Shown in pieces: positions 1 through 5,115 of a stretch of 5,115 bases of DNA (position 1 is its first letter; each line of letters opens with the position of its first letter). The stretch covers positions 1 through 5,115 of the forward strand of contig DATAPB010000128.1 of assembly GCA_036265435.1 (NCBI GenBank). Direction: 5' to 3'. A program made the position numbers and the translations under genes. The DNA is from DASUPK01 sp036265435. Its GTDB lineage: Bacteria; Actinomycetota; Thermoleophilia; Solirubrobacterales; 70-9. Under the pieces are notes generated by a model. That model was given only the letters and a program-made list of their open reading frames with translations. It did no database searches and was not told where the DNA came from.

Positions 1-487
1 CCACGCCCGGGAGGTCGCAGAGATAGTCGCGCGCCTCCTGCAGCGGCGCGTCCGCCAGCCACGCCAGCGCGTCGTTTTCGAGGTGCCCCTCGTCGCCGGC
101 GATCGCCTCGAGGATGCGCACGATGCGCACCGCCTTCGTGGGGGCGAGGCCGCCCGGCCGGATGGCCTCCTCCACGTCCTCGACCGCGGCTGCGCGCACC
201 TCCTCCCAGGATCCGAAGCGCTCGCGCAGGCGCCCGAAGGCCACGTCGCGGTTGCGGTCGTTGGTGTTCTGCGAGAGCACCCCCCGCACGAGCTCCGCGA
301 TCGGATGGCCGTGCGGCTCGTTCACGGGGCGGCCATAGAGCTCGCGCAGGCGGTCCCGGATCGAGAGCACCCGCCGCCGCGAGGGACGGCGCCAGTGCGG
401 ATCGCGCTTCGGGATGCGCGGCGGCTTCCCGGCAGGGATGCTCGCGATCTCGGCATCGGCGAGGACTATTCTGGAGGGAAGAGGCAC
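1..487 (-). CDS. nth: Endonuclease III-like base-excision repair glycosylase (HhH-GPD family), C-terminus beyond window
   Basis: This is the N-terminal part of a DNA glycosylase/AP lyase that removes oxidised pyrimidines. The reverse-strand frame is open from 595 to 1. Seen directly: helix-rich core beginning VLSIRDRLRELYG, then the family hallmark LVRGVLSQNTNDRNRD (about 298-251), FGSWEEV, GLAPTKAVRI, and the start of the helix-hairpin-helix loop, LPGVG, exactly at the window edge. The catalytic Lys/Asp and any 4Fe-4S cysteines would lie beyond position 1. The start is uncertain. In-frame GTG codons lie at 577, 487 and 370. I chose 487 because family-like sequence (IPKRDPHWRRP) follows it and third-position GC falls upstream of it. 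None of the three GTGs has a good Shine-Dalgarno sequence. A GGAGG at 511-507 sits 7 bases before an in-frame ATC (499), a rare start type. The gene diverges from the lipid operon and is probably unrelated to it in function. Confidence 0.88.
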   Translation of the reverse strand, partial: MPLPSRIVLADAEIASIPAGKPPRIPKRDPHWRRPSRRRVLSIRDRLRELYGRPVNEPHGHPIAELVRGVLSQNTNDRNRDVAFGRLRERFGSWEEVRAAAVEDVEEAIRPGGLAPTKAVRIVRILEAIAGDEGHLENDALAWLADAPLQEARDYLCDLPGV

Positions 488-599
488 CGGGGCGAGGATA
501 TTCCCGCCTCCGAGCCGGTCCGACTGACCCAGTCGTTCGAACCCGAAAAACCCGGGAAGAAGAGTGGCATCGGTCACGAAGGTGTAGTCAGTGGGTCAT

Positions 600-605
600 T
601 AGAAT
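600..605 (+). promoter_or_regulatory. Candidate -10 element (TAGAAT) for a leaderless transcript
   Basis: TAGAAT fits the actinobacterial TAnnnT -10 pattern and ends nine bases before the GTG start at 615. Transcription would therefore begin at or within a few bases of the start codon. No Shine-Dalgarno sequence precedes that GTG, which agrees with leaderless initiation. No convincing -35 hexamer is seen at normal spacing (about 576-583). On the other strand the overlapping hexamer TCTAAT (603-598) is a possible -10 for the divergent repair gene. Weak evidence; position-based inference only. Confidence 0.27.
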
Positions 606-614
606 CTTGCGGTC

Positions 615-1376
615 GTGCGCGCCCTGATCAACAGAATCGGCAACTGGTTGCCACATGGCTATGGCGATGCCGGGAAGCAGCTCGGCTTCTTCGTCCTGGC
701 CGAGCTCAGCTACGAGGCCGTCCGCGGCCTCGCCGACGGCGCGCGCGAGCAGGCGTTCGTGAACGGGGCGAACGTGATCTCGCTCGAGAAGAGCCTCCAT
801 ACCTTCTTCGAGCCGAGCCTCCAGTCGGTCTTCATCAATCACGGCTGGGTGATCGACTTCGCGAACTACATGTACATGAACAGCCACTTCGTCGTGACCA
901 CGACGTTCCTGGTCTGGCTGTACATCTTCCGCAACAAGAACTTCTACTTCGTGCGCAACATGTTCGTGGTCGCCATGGCGCTGGCGATCGTCGGCTACGC
1001 CCTCGTGCCCACTGCGCCCCCGCGCCTCTTCCCGCAGGAGGGCTTCGTTGACACGATCACCGACTTCGCCCAGGTCAACCACGATTCCGGCCTGGTGAAG
1101 CTGTTCATCAACCCCTACGCCGCAATCCCCTCCATGCACGTCGCCTTCTCGACGATGATCGGCGTCACCGGTGTCCTCGTCGCCCGGCATAAGCTCAGCA
1201 AGATCATCTGGGCGGCTTACCCGGTGCTCGTCTTTTGGGTGGTCGTAGTGACCGCCAACCACTTCTGGATCGACGGTGCTGCAGGCCTGCTCGTCGCGAC
1301 GCTCGCCATGCTCGCGGCCACCTCCCTGGCCCGCGCCCGTCCAGCCGTCTGGTCCTTCCGTCCCGCGACGACTTGA
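615..1376 (+). CDS. Aur1/PAP2_3-like integral-membrane phosphotransferase or lipid phosphatase (paralogue 1)
   Basis: A 253-residue polytopic protein of the PAP2 superfamily, in the branch that contains yeast inositol-phosphorylceramide synthase Aur1. Hydrophobic segments lie at about 22-38, 84-104, 113-133, 178-190, 197-213 and 221-238. Catalytic motifs seen: IPSMH (171-175, acid-base His175) and ANHFWID (214-220, nucleophile His216 with Asp220 in HxxxD spacing). GYALVPTAPPR (128-138) sits where the family's first motif is expected. An E-x-S-L...EPS block (58-68) is shared with the paralogue at 3007-3837. In this family the His forms a phosphoenzyme, then passes phosphate or a phospho-headgroup to water or an acceptor. 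The substrate cannot be read from sequence; inositol lipids are suggested by the downstream PIP synthase and ino1. GTG 615 is the start, with no Shine-Dalgarno sequence. The stop overlaps the next gene's TTG. Confidence 0.88.
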   Translation: MRALINRIGNWLPHGYGDAGKQLGFFVLAELSYEAVRGLADGAREQAFVNGANVISLEKSLHTFFEPSLQSVFINHGWVIDFANYMYMNSHFVVTTTFLVWLYIFRNKNFYFVRNMFVVAMALAIVGYALVPTAPPRLFPQEGFVDTITDFAQVNHDSGLVKLFINPYAAIPSMHVAFSTMIGVTGVLVARHKLSKIIWAAYPVLVFWVVVVTANHFWIDGAAGLLVATLAMLAATSLARARPAVWSFRPATT

Positions 1377-3007
1377 GCGCACGAGTCGCGCTCCGTCGCT
1401 ATGGCGAGCCGGGGCTGGTCGCGACAGCCCTCGGCGTCGCGTACCTGATCGTTCAACCGGATAGCGCGGACCACGCCGCTCAGGTATTCAGGTCCGGGCT
1501 CTTCGACAGCCAGGGCTTCGCGGCATGGGACAACTTCTGGTTCGGGGGGCACCACCTGCCCGGCTACGGGCTGCTCCTCCCGGCGCTGGGCGCGCTCGTC
1601 GGGCCGCGGCTCGTCGGCGTGCTCTCCGCCATCGGCGCCTCGCTGCTCTTCTCGGCGATCGCTTATCGGCGCTTCGGCGACCGCGCGAGGCTGGGCGTCG
1701 CCTGGTTCGCGACCGCGACCTCGATCAGCCTGTTCACCGGGCGTCTGACCTTTGCTCTCGGCGTCGCGGTGGCGCTCGCCTCCGTCTTCTTCGCCCAGCG
1801 CGACCGTCGCCTGCTGGCGATCTTCTTCGCCGCCCTCACTCCGCTGGCGAGCCCCGTGGCCGCCCTCTTCCTGGCATGTGGGGCCGTGGCCTACGCCGTC
1901 TCTGAGCGCAGCCGCGGTGGCCTCGATCTCGCAGTGGTCGCCGTGGGAATGGCCGTGCTGATCTCATGGGCCTTTCCCGAGGGGGGTACCGAGCCGTTCA
2001 GCTTCTCGAGCTACCAGCCGGCCATCCTGGTGACCGTCGCCGTCTTCGTCGCCCTGCCGAAGGAGGAGCGGACGCTGCGCTACGGCGTCGCCGCCTACGG
2101 CCTGGCGCTCACCGCAGCCTTCCTCATTCAGTCACCGATGGGCGGGAACGCGACCCGAATGGGCTCGCTGCTGCTCGGGCCCGCCCTCGCCTTCGGGCTC
2201 TGGCGGCGTCAGCGCTTCTATCTCGTCCTGCTCGTCCCGGTGTTGATCTACTGGCAGTGGTCGCCCGTCGTCAGGGACCTCGAGCAGGTGAGCGCCCAGC
2301 CCTCGGTCAAACCCGGGTTCTACGCGCCGTTGATCGACTACCTGCGAGGCCAGCCGCGGCACGACGCCTACCGGGTGGAGGTCCTACCCGAGGAGCACCA
2401 TTGGGAGTCGGCCTACGTGCCGCGCGGGATCTACATCGCCAGAGGCTGGGAGCGCCAGCTCGACCGCAAGCTGAATCCGCTCTTCTACCAGTCGACTCCG
2501 CTGACGGGACCGCAGTACCGCGGCTGGCTCGACGACCTCGGCGTGGGCTACGTCGCGGTGCCGCACGCGCCACTCGACTACGCGGCGCGGCCGGAGAAGA
2601 AGATGCTGAAGCGCGGTCCACCTCGATACCTCGAGCGGGTCTACAAGAGCCCCGACTGGACGGTCTACAAGGTGCGCAATCCCTCGCCACTGGCGATCGG
2701 CGGCAAGATGGTGAAGCTGCGGCCGCAGGGCTTCGTGGTCGACACGAGCGCTCCGGGGACCGTTCTCGTCAGGGTCAACTGGACTCCCTACTGGTCGATC
2801 GAGCAGGGGACGGGCTGCGTGGAGCAGGCTCCGGGCGGCTTCACGATGCTCGACGTCGAGACGCCGGGCCGCTTCCGGGTCGGCATCGACTTCTCCCCGG
2901 TGCGGGCGATCAGCTCCGGGCCGCGCTGTCATGAGGAGCCGGTGATCCAGTACGGATCGGCGGGGAGCGCCCCACCCGCCGCCCCGCACGGCGGCGGCAG
3001 GCCCTGA
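1373..3007 (+). CDS. Large polytopic membrane protein with GT-C/YfhO-like architecture, function unknown
   Basis: A 544-residue protein I cannot assign to a named family. Residues 1-300 hold about ten hydrophobic segments (roughly 13-29, 62-77, 80-97, 107-120, 124-140, 147-176, 184-200, 214-228, 236-252, 262-298). The first loop has the acidic/aromatic stretch PDSADH (29-34) and WDNFWFGGHHLPGYG (52-66), the place where GT-C glycosyltransferases carry catalytic or substrate-binding acids. Residues about 300-525 are soluble, with DDLGVGYVAVP (387-397), a DWTVYKV strand (428-434) and VNWTPYWSIEQG (468-479). This resembles the exported C-terminal domain of YfhO-like GT-C proteins. Cys482 and Cys519 are its only cysteines and could form a disulfide. 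The tail is Ala/Gly/Pro-rich. TTG 1373 is chosen as start: it overlaps the previous stop (TTGA), while upstream in-frame starts would run antiphase through the PAP2 C-terminus. A lipid-linked-sugar transferase is plausible but unproven. Confidence 0.8.
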   Translation: MSARVALRRYGEPGLVATALGVAYLIVQPDSADHAAQVFRSGLFDSQGFAAWDNFWFGGHHLPGYGLLLPALGALVGPRLVGVLSAIGASLLFSAIAYRRFGDRARLGVAWFATATSISLFTGRLTFALGVAVALASVFFAQRDRRLLAIFFAALTPLASPVAALFLACGAVAYAVSERSRGGLDLAVVAVGMAVLISWAFPEGGTEPFSFSSYQPAILVTVAVFVALPKEERTLRYGVAAYGLALTAAFLIQSPMGGNATRMGSLLLGPALAFGLWRRQRFYLVLLVPVLIYWQWSPVVRDLEQVSAQPSVKPGFYAPLIDYLRGQPRHDAYRVEVLPEEHHWESAYVPRGIYIARGWERQLDRKLNPLFYQSTPLTGPQYRGWLDDLGVGYVAVPHAPLDYAARPEKKMLKRGPPRYLERVYKSPDWTVYKVRNPSPLAIGGKMVKLRPQGFVVDTSAPGTVLVRVNWTPYWSIEQGTGCVEQAPGGFTMLDVETPGRFRVGIDFSPVRAISSGPRCHEEPVIQYGSAGSAPPAAPHGGGRP

Positions 3008-3022
3008 TGGCGGCCGAGGGCC
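2976..3022 (+). promoter_or_regulatory. Two tandem inverted repeats around the start codon of the second PAP2-like gene
   Basis: CCGCCGCC (2976-2983) and GGCGGCGG (2990-2997) are perfect reverse complements with a 6-base loop. They end nine bases before ATG 3007. Next, GGCCCT (3000-3005) pairs with AGGGCC (3017-3022), placing the ATG in an 11-base loop. In mRNA these could form stacked hairpins spanning the stop/start junction, where ribosomes finishing the upstream gene could open them. Repetitive GC-rich coding sequence (Ala/Gly/Pro tail) could also create this by chance. Confidence 0.35.
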
Positions 3023-3837
3023 GGGCCCAGCGGACTCGCGGGTTCGCCTCATCGGTGCTCCCTCGCGGTCCGCTCGACCTGCTGGTCCAACTCGCCCTGC
3101 TGGCCGCGGCCTACTTGGCTTGGCGACATGCGCGGGGGGCCGTGGACGGGAGCATGGGGCTCTCCTTCTCTCACGCGCGAGATCTGGTCAGCGCGGAGCG
3201 GTCGCTCGGCCTCCTGATCGAGCCGAGCGTGCAGCACTGGGCCGTGGATGCCGGCTGGCCCGCCGACGTCGCCCGCTGGGGCTACGCGAACCTGCACTTC
3301 AAGGGCAGCTGCCTGATGCTGGCGATCCTCTACTTCGGCTACCGCGGCAGCTACGGCTTCGTGCGCAACGCAGTCTTCGCGGCGATGGCGATCTCGCTGA
3401 TCGGCTACGCGCTCTTCCCGACCGCGCCGCCGCGCTTCCTGCCGGAACTGGGCCTCGACCCCTCGAGCTCGGTGACCGGCAACAACCCCCTGCTCTCCAA
3501 TCCGGGTGACCCGCTCTTCAACCCGTTCGCGGCCGTCCCCTCGATGCACGTCGGCCTCTCAGTGATCCTCGCCTGGTCGCTGGGCGTGCTGGTTCGTCCG
3601 CGCCTGCTCAAGGCACTCCTCTTCGCCTATCCGCTGCTGATGACCTACGTGGTGATCGCGAGCGGCAATCACTTCTGGCTCGATGCGGTGTTCGGGCTGC
3701 TCACCGCGGCGCTCGCGGTGGGCGTCGCTATGCTGCTCGCCCGGCTCAACTCGGACTGGTCCTTCGGTTCGGCGACGCGCAGCGCTCCGACCGGCGACCT
3801 CGAACCGCAGCCAGAGCCCGAGGCCGCACCGGCGTAG
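3007..3837 (+). CDS. Aur1/PAP2_3-like integral-membrane phosphotransferase or lipid phosphatase (paralogue 2)
   Basis: A 276-residue homologue of the 615-1376 protein. Motifs seen: VPSMH (177-181, His181) and GNHFWLD (220-226, His222 and Asp226), giving the same predicted His/His/Asp catalytic centre. Also shared are E-R-S-L...EPS (64-74), VRNAVF (119-124), GYALFPTAPPR (133-143) and FNPFAAVPS. Hydrophobic segments lie at about 23-40, 101-111, 120-138, 183-196, 203-219 and 227-246. Compared with paralogue 1 it has a basic N-terminus, a different loop with NPLLSNPGDPLFNPF (160-174), and an acidic Pro/Glu tail (262-276). Its ATG overlaps the preceding TGA by one base (TGATG), so translational coupling is expected; no clear Shine-Dalgarno sequence is present. 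The substrate is unknown. Dephosphorylation of phosphatidylinositol phosphate or transfer of a phospho-inositol headgroup is an inference from the neighbours. Confidence 0.88.
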   Translation: MAAEGRAQRTRGFASSVLPRGPLDLLVQLALLAAAYLAWRHARGAVDGSMGLSFSHARDLVSAERSLGLLIEPSVQHWAVDAGWPADVARWGYANLHFKGSCLMLAILYFGYRGSYGFVRNAVFAAMAISLIGYALFPTAPPRFLPELGLDPSSSVTGNNPLLSNPGDPLFNPFAAVPSMHVGLSVILAWSLGVLVRPRLLKALLFAYPLLMTYVVIASGNHFWLDAVFGLLTAALAVGVAMLLARLNSDWSFGSATRSAPTGDLEPQPEPEAAPA

Positions 3838-3848
3838 CCCTTGTGCGA

Positions 3849-3878
3849 GGGTGCGCCGCAGAGAAGCGAGGCGCATCC
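3849..3878 (+). promoter_or_regulatory. RNA hairpin in the gap before the CDP-alcohol phosphatidyltransferase
   Basis: GGGTGCGCC (3849-3857) pairs with GGCGCATCC (3870-3878) over nine positions with one G-U wobble (3851 with 3876). The 12-base loop is GCAGAGAAGCGA. It starts 12 bases after the previous stop codon and ends six bases before ATG 3885. Only a CGTTT tract follows, so an efficient intrinsic terminator is unlikely. It could act as a weak terminator, a processing or stability element, or a brake on translation of the downstream start. Confidence 0.4.
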
Positions 3879-3884
3879 CGTTTA

Positions 3885-4589
3885 ATGATGAGCATCGACC
3901 AGCAAGACCTGCCCGCCAACGGGACGCCCCCGCCCGGCAGGGGACCGACCACCGCCGCCGAGTTCTCAGCTGCGATGCGGAACCGGCTGATCGAGTCCCG
4001 TCTCACGCCCAACGCCATCTCGCTGGTCGGGCTGGTCGGCAACCTCGCCGCGGCCGTCCTGATTTGGCAGGGCCTCTACTTCCTCGGCGGCATCGCGTTC
4101 ATCATCGGCTCGGTGATGGACACGCTCGACGGGCGCTACGCGCGGGCGTCGGGCAAGGGCACCATGTTCGGAGCGTTTCTCGACTCCACCCTCGACAGGA
4201 TCGAGGAGGGCATCGTGCTCACCGCAGTCGCGTACCGGTTCGCCCTCACCGGGGACGAGTTCGCCGCCGCCATGTGCGTGGTGGTCGTGCTCGGCTCGCT
4301 GATGGTCTCCTACACGAGGGCGCGTGCGGAGGCGCTGGGGGTCGAATGCAAAGTGGGGTTGGCAACACGCCCCGTCCGGGTAGTCATACTTTCGATCGGC
4401 CTCGTCTTTGCGAAGGGAGCTGGGATTTTCGACGCAGACCTTCTGGCACCGGCGATCTACGTGATGGCGGCGCTGACGGCTTTCACCGTCTTTCAGCGCG
4501 TCTGGCACGTCAGGAACGAGCTCAAGCGACGCGGCGCCGAGGTTCAGACGGCGCCGGCGCAGCAGGCGGTTCCGGCCGAGGACGTGTAA
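3885..4589 (+). CDS. CDP-alcohol phosphatidyltransferase, probable phosphatidylinositol-phosphate synthase
   Basis: A 234-residue membrane enzyme that condenses CDP-diacylglycerol with a hydroxylated headgroup. The full family signature DxxDGxxAR-x8-GxxxDxxxD is present: Asp79, Asp82, Gly83, Ala86, Arg87, Gly96, Asp100, Asp104. The four Asp bind the metal pair and provide the catalytic base. RLTPN (39-43) precedes the first membrane helix, as usual in this family, and about six helices follow (44-64, 66-79, 107-120, 127-143, 164-178, 185-204). SYTRARAEA (142-150) and TRPVR (161-165) resemble the inositol-phosphate-binding part of actinobacterial PIP synthases. Being next to ino1 supports inositol phosphate over glycerol phosphate or serine as headgroup. 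ATG 3885 is preferred (ATG 3888 follows at once) because GTG 3843 would add an unconserved-looking Arg-rich 14 residues encoded by a hairpin. No good Shine-Dalgarno sequence. A phosphatidylglycerophosphate synthase remains possible. Confidence 0.87.
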   Translation: MMSIDQQDLPANGTPPPGRGPTTAAEFSAAMRNRLIESRLTPNAISLVGLVGNLAAAVLIWQGLYFLGGIAFIIGSVMDTLDGRYARASGKGTMFGAFLDSTLDRIEEGIVLTAVAYRFALTGDEFAAAMCVVVVLGSLMVSYTRARAEALGVECKVGLATRPVRVVILSIGLVFAKGAGIFDADLLAPAIYVMAALTAFTVFQRVWHVRNELKRRGAEVQTAPAQQAVPAEDV

Positions 4590-4635
4590 CTCCGGAGCAG
4601 CGCAAGTGTGGTTTCAAGGCTGAGACTTCTCATCT

Positions 4636-4641
4636 AGGAGG
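4636..4641 (+). promoter_or_regulatory. Strong Shine-Dalgarno sequence of ino1 (AGGAGG)
   Basis: AGGAGG ends ten bases before GTG 4652 and fixes that codon as the start over the in-frame GTG at 4661, which would be 19 bases away. It is the only full consensus Shine-Dalgarno sequence ahead of a start codon in the window. A short inverted repeat, TGAGA/TCTCA (4621-4625, 4628-4632), lies just upstream. I see no TAnnnT -10 element in the 62-base gap, so ino1 is probably read through from upstream but translated efficiently on its own. Confidence 0.8.
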
Positions 4642-4651
4642 ATTTCCCACT

Positions 4652-5115
4652 GTGAGCACCGTGAATGGAAGAGCCAACGGCGCGCGCCGCAACGGCGGCC
4701 GGGACGAGAAGGTCCGGGTCGCCATCGTCGGTGTCGGCAACTGCGCGAGCTCTTTCGTGCAGGGCGTCGAGTACTACAAGGACGCCGACCCAGCCGAGCA
4801 GGTCCCCGGCCTGATGCACGTGGACCTCGGCGGCTACCACATTCGTGACATCGAGTTCACGGCCGCCTTCGACATCGACGCGGACAAGGTCGGCAAGGAC
4901 CTCTCCGAGGCGATCTGGTCCGGCCAGAACAACACGATGAAGTTCTCGGATGTGCCGAAGCTGGGGGTCAAGGTCCACCGCGGCATGACCCACGACGGCC
5001 TCGGCAAGTACCTGAAGGAGAAGATCACCAAGGCCCCCGGCGAGACCGCTGACATCGTCGGGATCCTGCAGGACACCCAGACCGACGTGCTGGTCTGCTA
5101 CCTGCCGGTCGGTTC
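4652..5115 (+). CDS. ino1: Inositol-3-phosphate synthase (N-terminal 154 codons; continues beyond window)
   Basis: Ino1 converts D-glucose 6-phosphate to 1D-myo-inositol 3-phosphate in the cytoplasm using NAD+ in an internal redox cycle. It is the first committed step of inositol lipid (and, in many actinobacteria, mycothiol) synthesis. After a basic, probably disordered 20-residue leader comes the Rossmann start VRVAIVGVGNCASSFVQG (21-38) with the nucleotide-binding GVGNCA loop. Then follow VEYYKDADP, VPGLMHVDLGGYHIRDIEF (51-69), AAFDIDADKVG, SGQNNTMKF and the DTQTDVLVCYLPVG strand (141-154). All match the actinobacterial Ino1 layout. The tetramerisation and catalytic region (expected another 200 or so residues) lies outside the window, so intactness cannot be judged. 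It sits 62 bases after the PIP synthase gene, which uses its product. Confidence 0.95.
   Translation, partial: MSTVNGRANGARRNGGRDEKVRVAIVGVGNCASSFVQGVEYYKDADPAEQVPGLMHVDLGGYHIRDIEFTAAFDIDADKVGKDLSEAIWSGQNNTMKFSDVPKLGVKVHRGMTHDGLGKYLKEKITKAPGETADIVGILQDTQTDVLVCYLPVG

Noticed and set aside
521..556. tRNA-like signal: GTTCGAA resembling a T-loop, next to a small hairpin
   Set aside because: The bases flanking GTTCGAA do not form a 5-bp T-stem, and no acceptor stem or cloverleaf can be drawn around it.
83..1051. 322-codon plus-strand open frame crossing the repair gene and the first PAP2-like gene
   Set aside because: Arg/Pro/Ala-rich, spans two real genes of opposite strand and has no motif. 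A chance frame caused by high GC.
1235..1372. N-terminal extension of the GT-C-like protein to GTG 1235
   Set aside because: The added 46 residues are Arg/Pro-rich and would overlap the conserved NHFWID catalytic region of the upstream gene in another frame. TTG 1373 gives a normal stop/start overlap.
588..1382. Long open frame on the minus strand antisense to the first PAP2-like gene (264 codons)
   Set aside because: Its product is rich in Asp/Glu/His/Arg with no recognisable motif, typical of the antisense of a GC-rich membrane-protein gene. The plus strand carries clear catalytic motifs.
1966..2934. 322-codon plus-strand open frame inside the GT-C-like gene
   Set aside because: Low-complexity Arg/Ala/Gly product in another frame of a well-supported membrane-protein gene; no ribosome binding site or motif.
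4590..4632. Possible terminator between the PIP synthase gene and ino1 (CTCCGGAG palindrome; TGAGA/TCTCA repeat)
   Set aside because: The 8-base palindrome has no loop, the second repeat is only 5 bp with a 2-base loop, and neither is followed by a T-tract.

Overview
The window looks like a high-GC actinobacterial chromosome segment. It is GC-rich, uses many GTG/TTG starts, has tightly packed genes, and carries an Ino1-type inositol-3-phosphate synthase of the mycobacterial style next to a CDP-alcohol phosphatidyltransferase. A Thermoleophilia/Solirubrobacterales-like lineage is my guess from overall protein style only. No rRNA, tRNA, CRISPR array, insertion sequence or phage gene is visible.

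Layout. At the left edge a DNA-repair gene of the endonuclease III (HhH-GPD) family reads leftward and is cut off by the window edge. A short divergent region (about 488-614, depending on the repair gene's start) separates it from a rightward run of five genes filling the rest of the window: an Aur1/PAP2-like integral-membrane phosphotransferase (615-1376), a large unrecognised polytopic membrane protein with a GT-C/YfhO-like layout (1373-3007), a second Aur1/PAP2-like paralogue (3007-3837), a CDP-alcohol phosphatidyltransferase best read as phosphatidylinositol-phosphate synthase (3885-4589), and the first 154 codons of inositol-3-phosphate synthase (4652 to the window end). The first three rightward genes overlap at their start/stop codons (TTGA and TGATG), so they are almost surely co-transcribed. 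The next two gaps are 47 and 62 bases.

How the genes may work together. Ino1 makes inositol 3-phosphate from glucose 6-phosphate. The CDP-alcohol phosphatidyltransferase can join this directly to CDP-diacylglycerol, giving phosphatidylinositol phosphate. The PAP2/Aur1-type enzymes are chemically suited either to remove the remaining phosphate or to transfer a phospho-inositol headgroup to another lipid or glycan acceptor. The GT-C-like protein could glycosylate such a product on the outer face of the membrane. The first two steps follow from family knowledge; the roles of the two PAP2-like proteins and the GT-C-like protein are inferred from neighbourhood. The most interesting part is this (PAP2-like)-(GT-C-like)-(PAP2-like) cassette coupled to inositol phospholipid synthesis.
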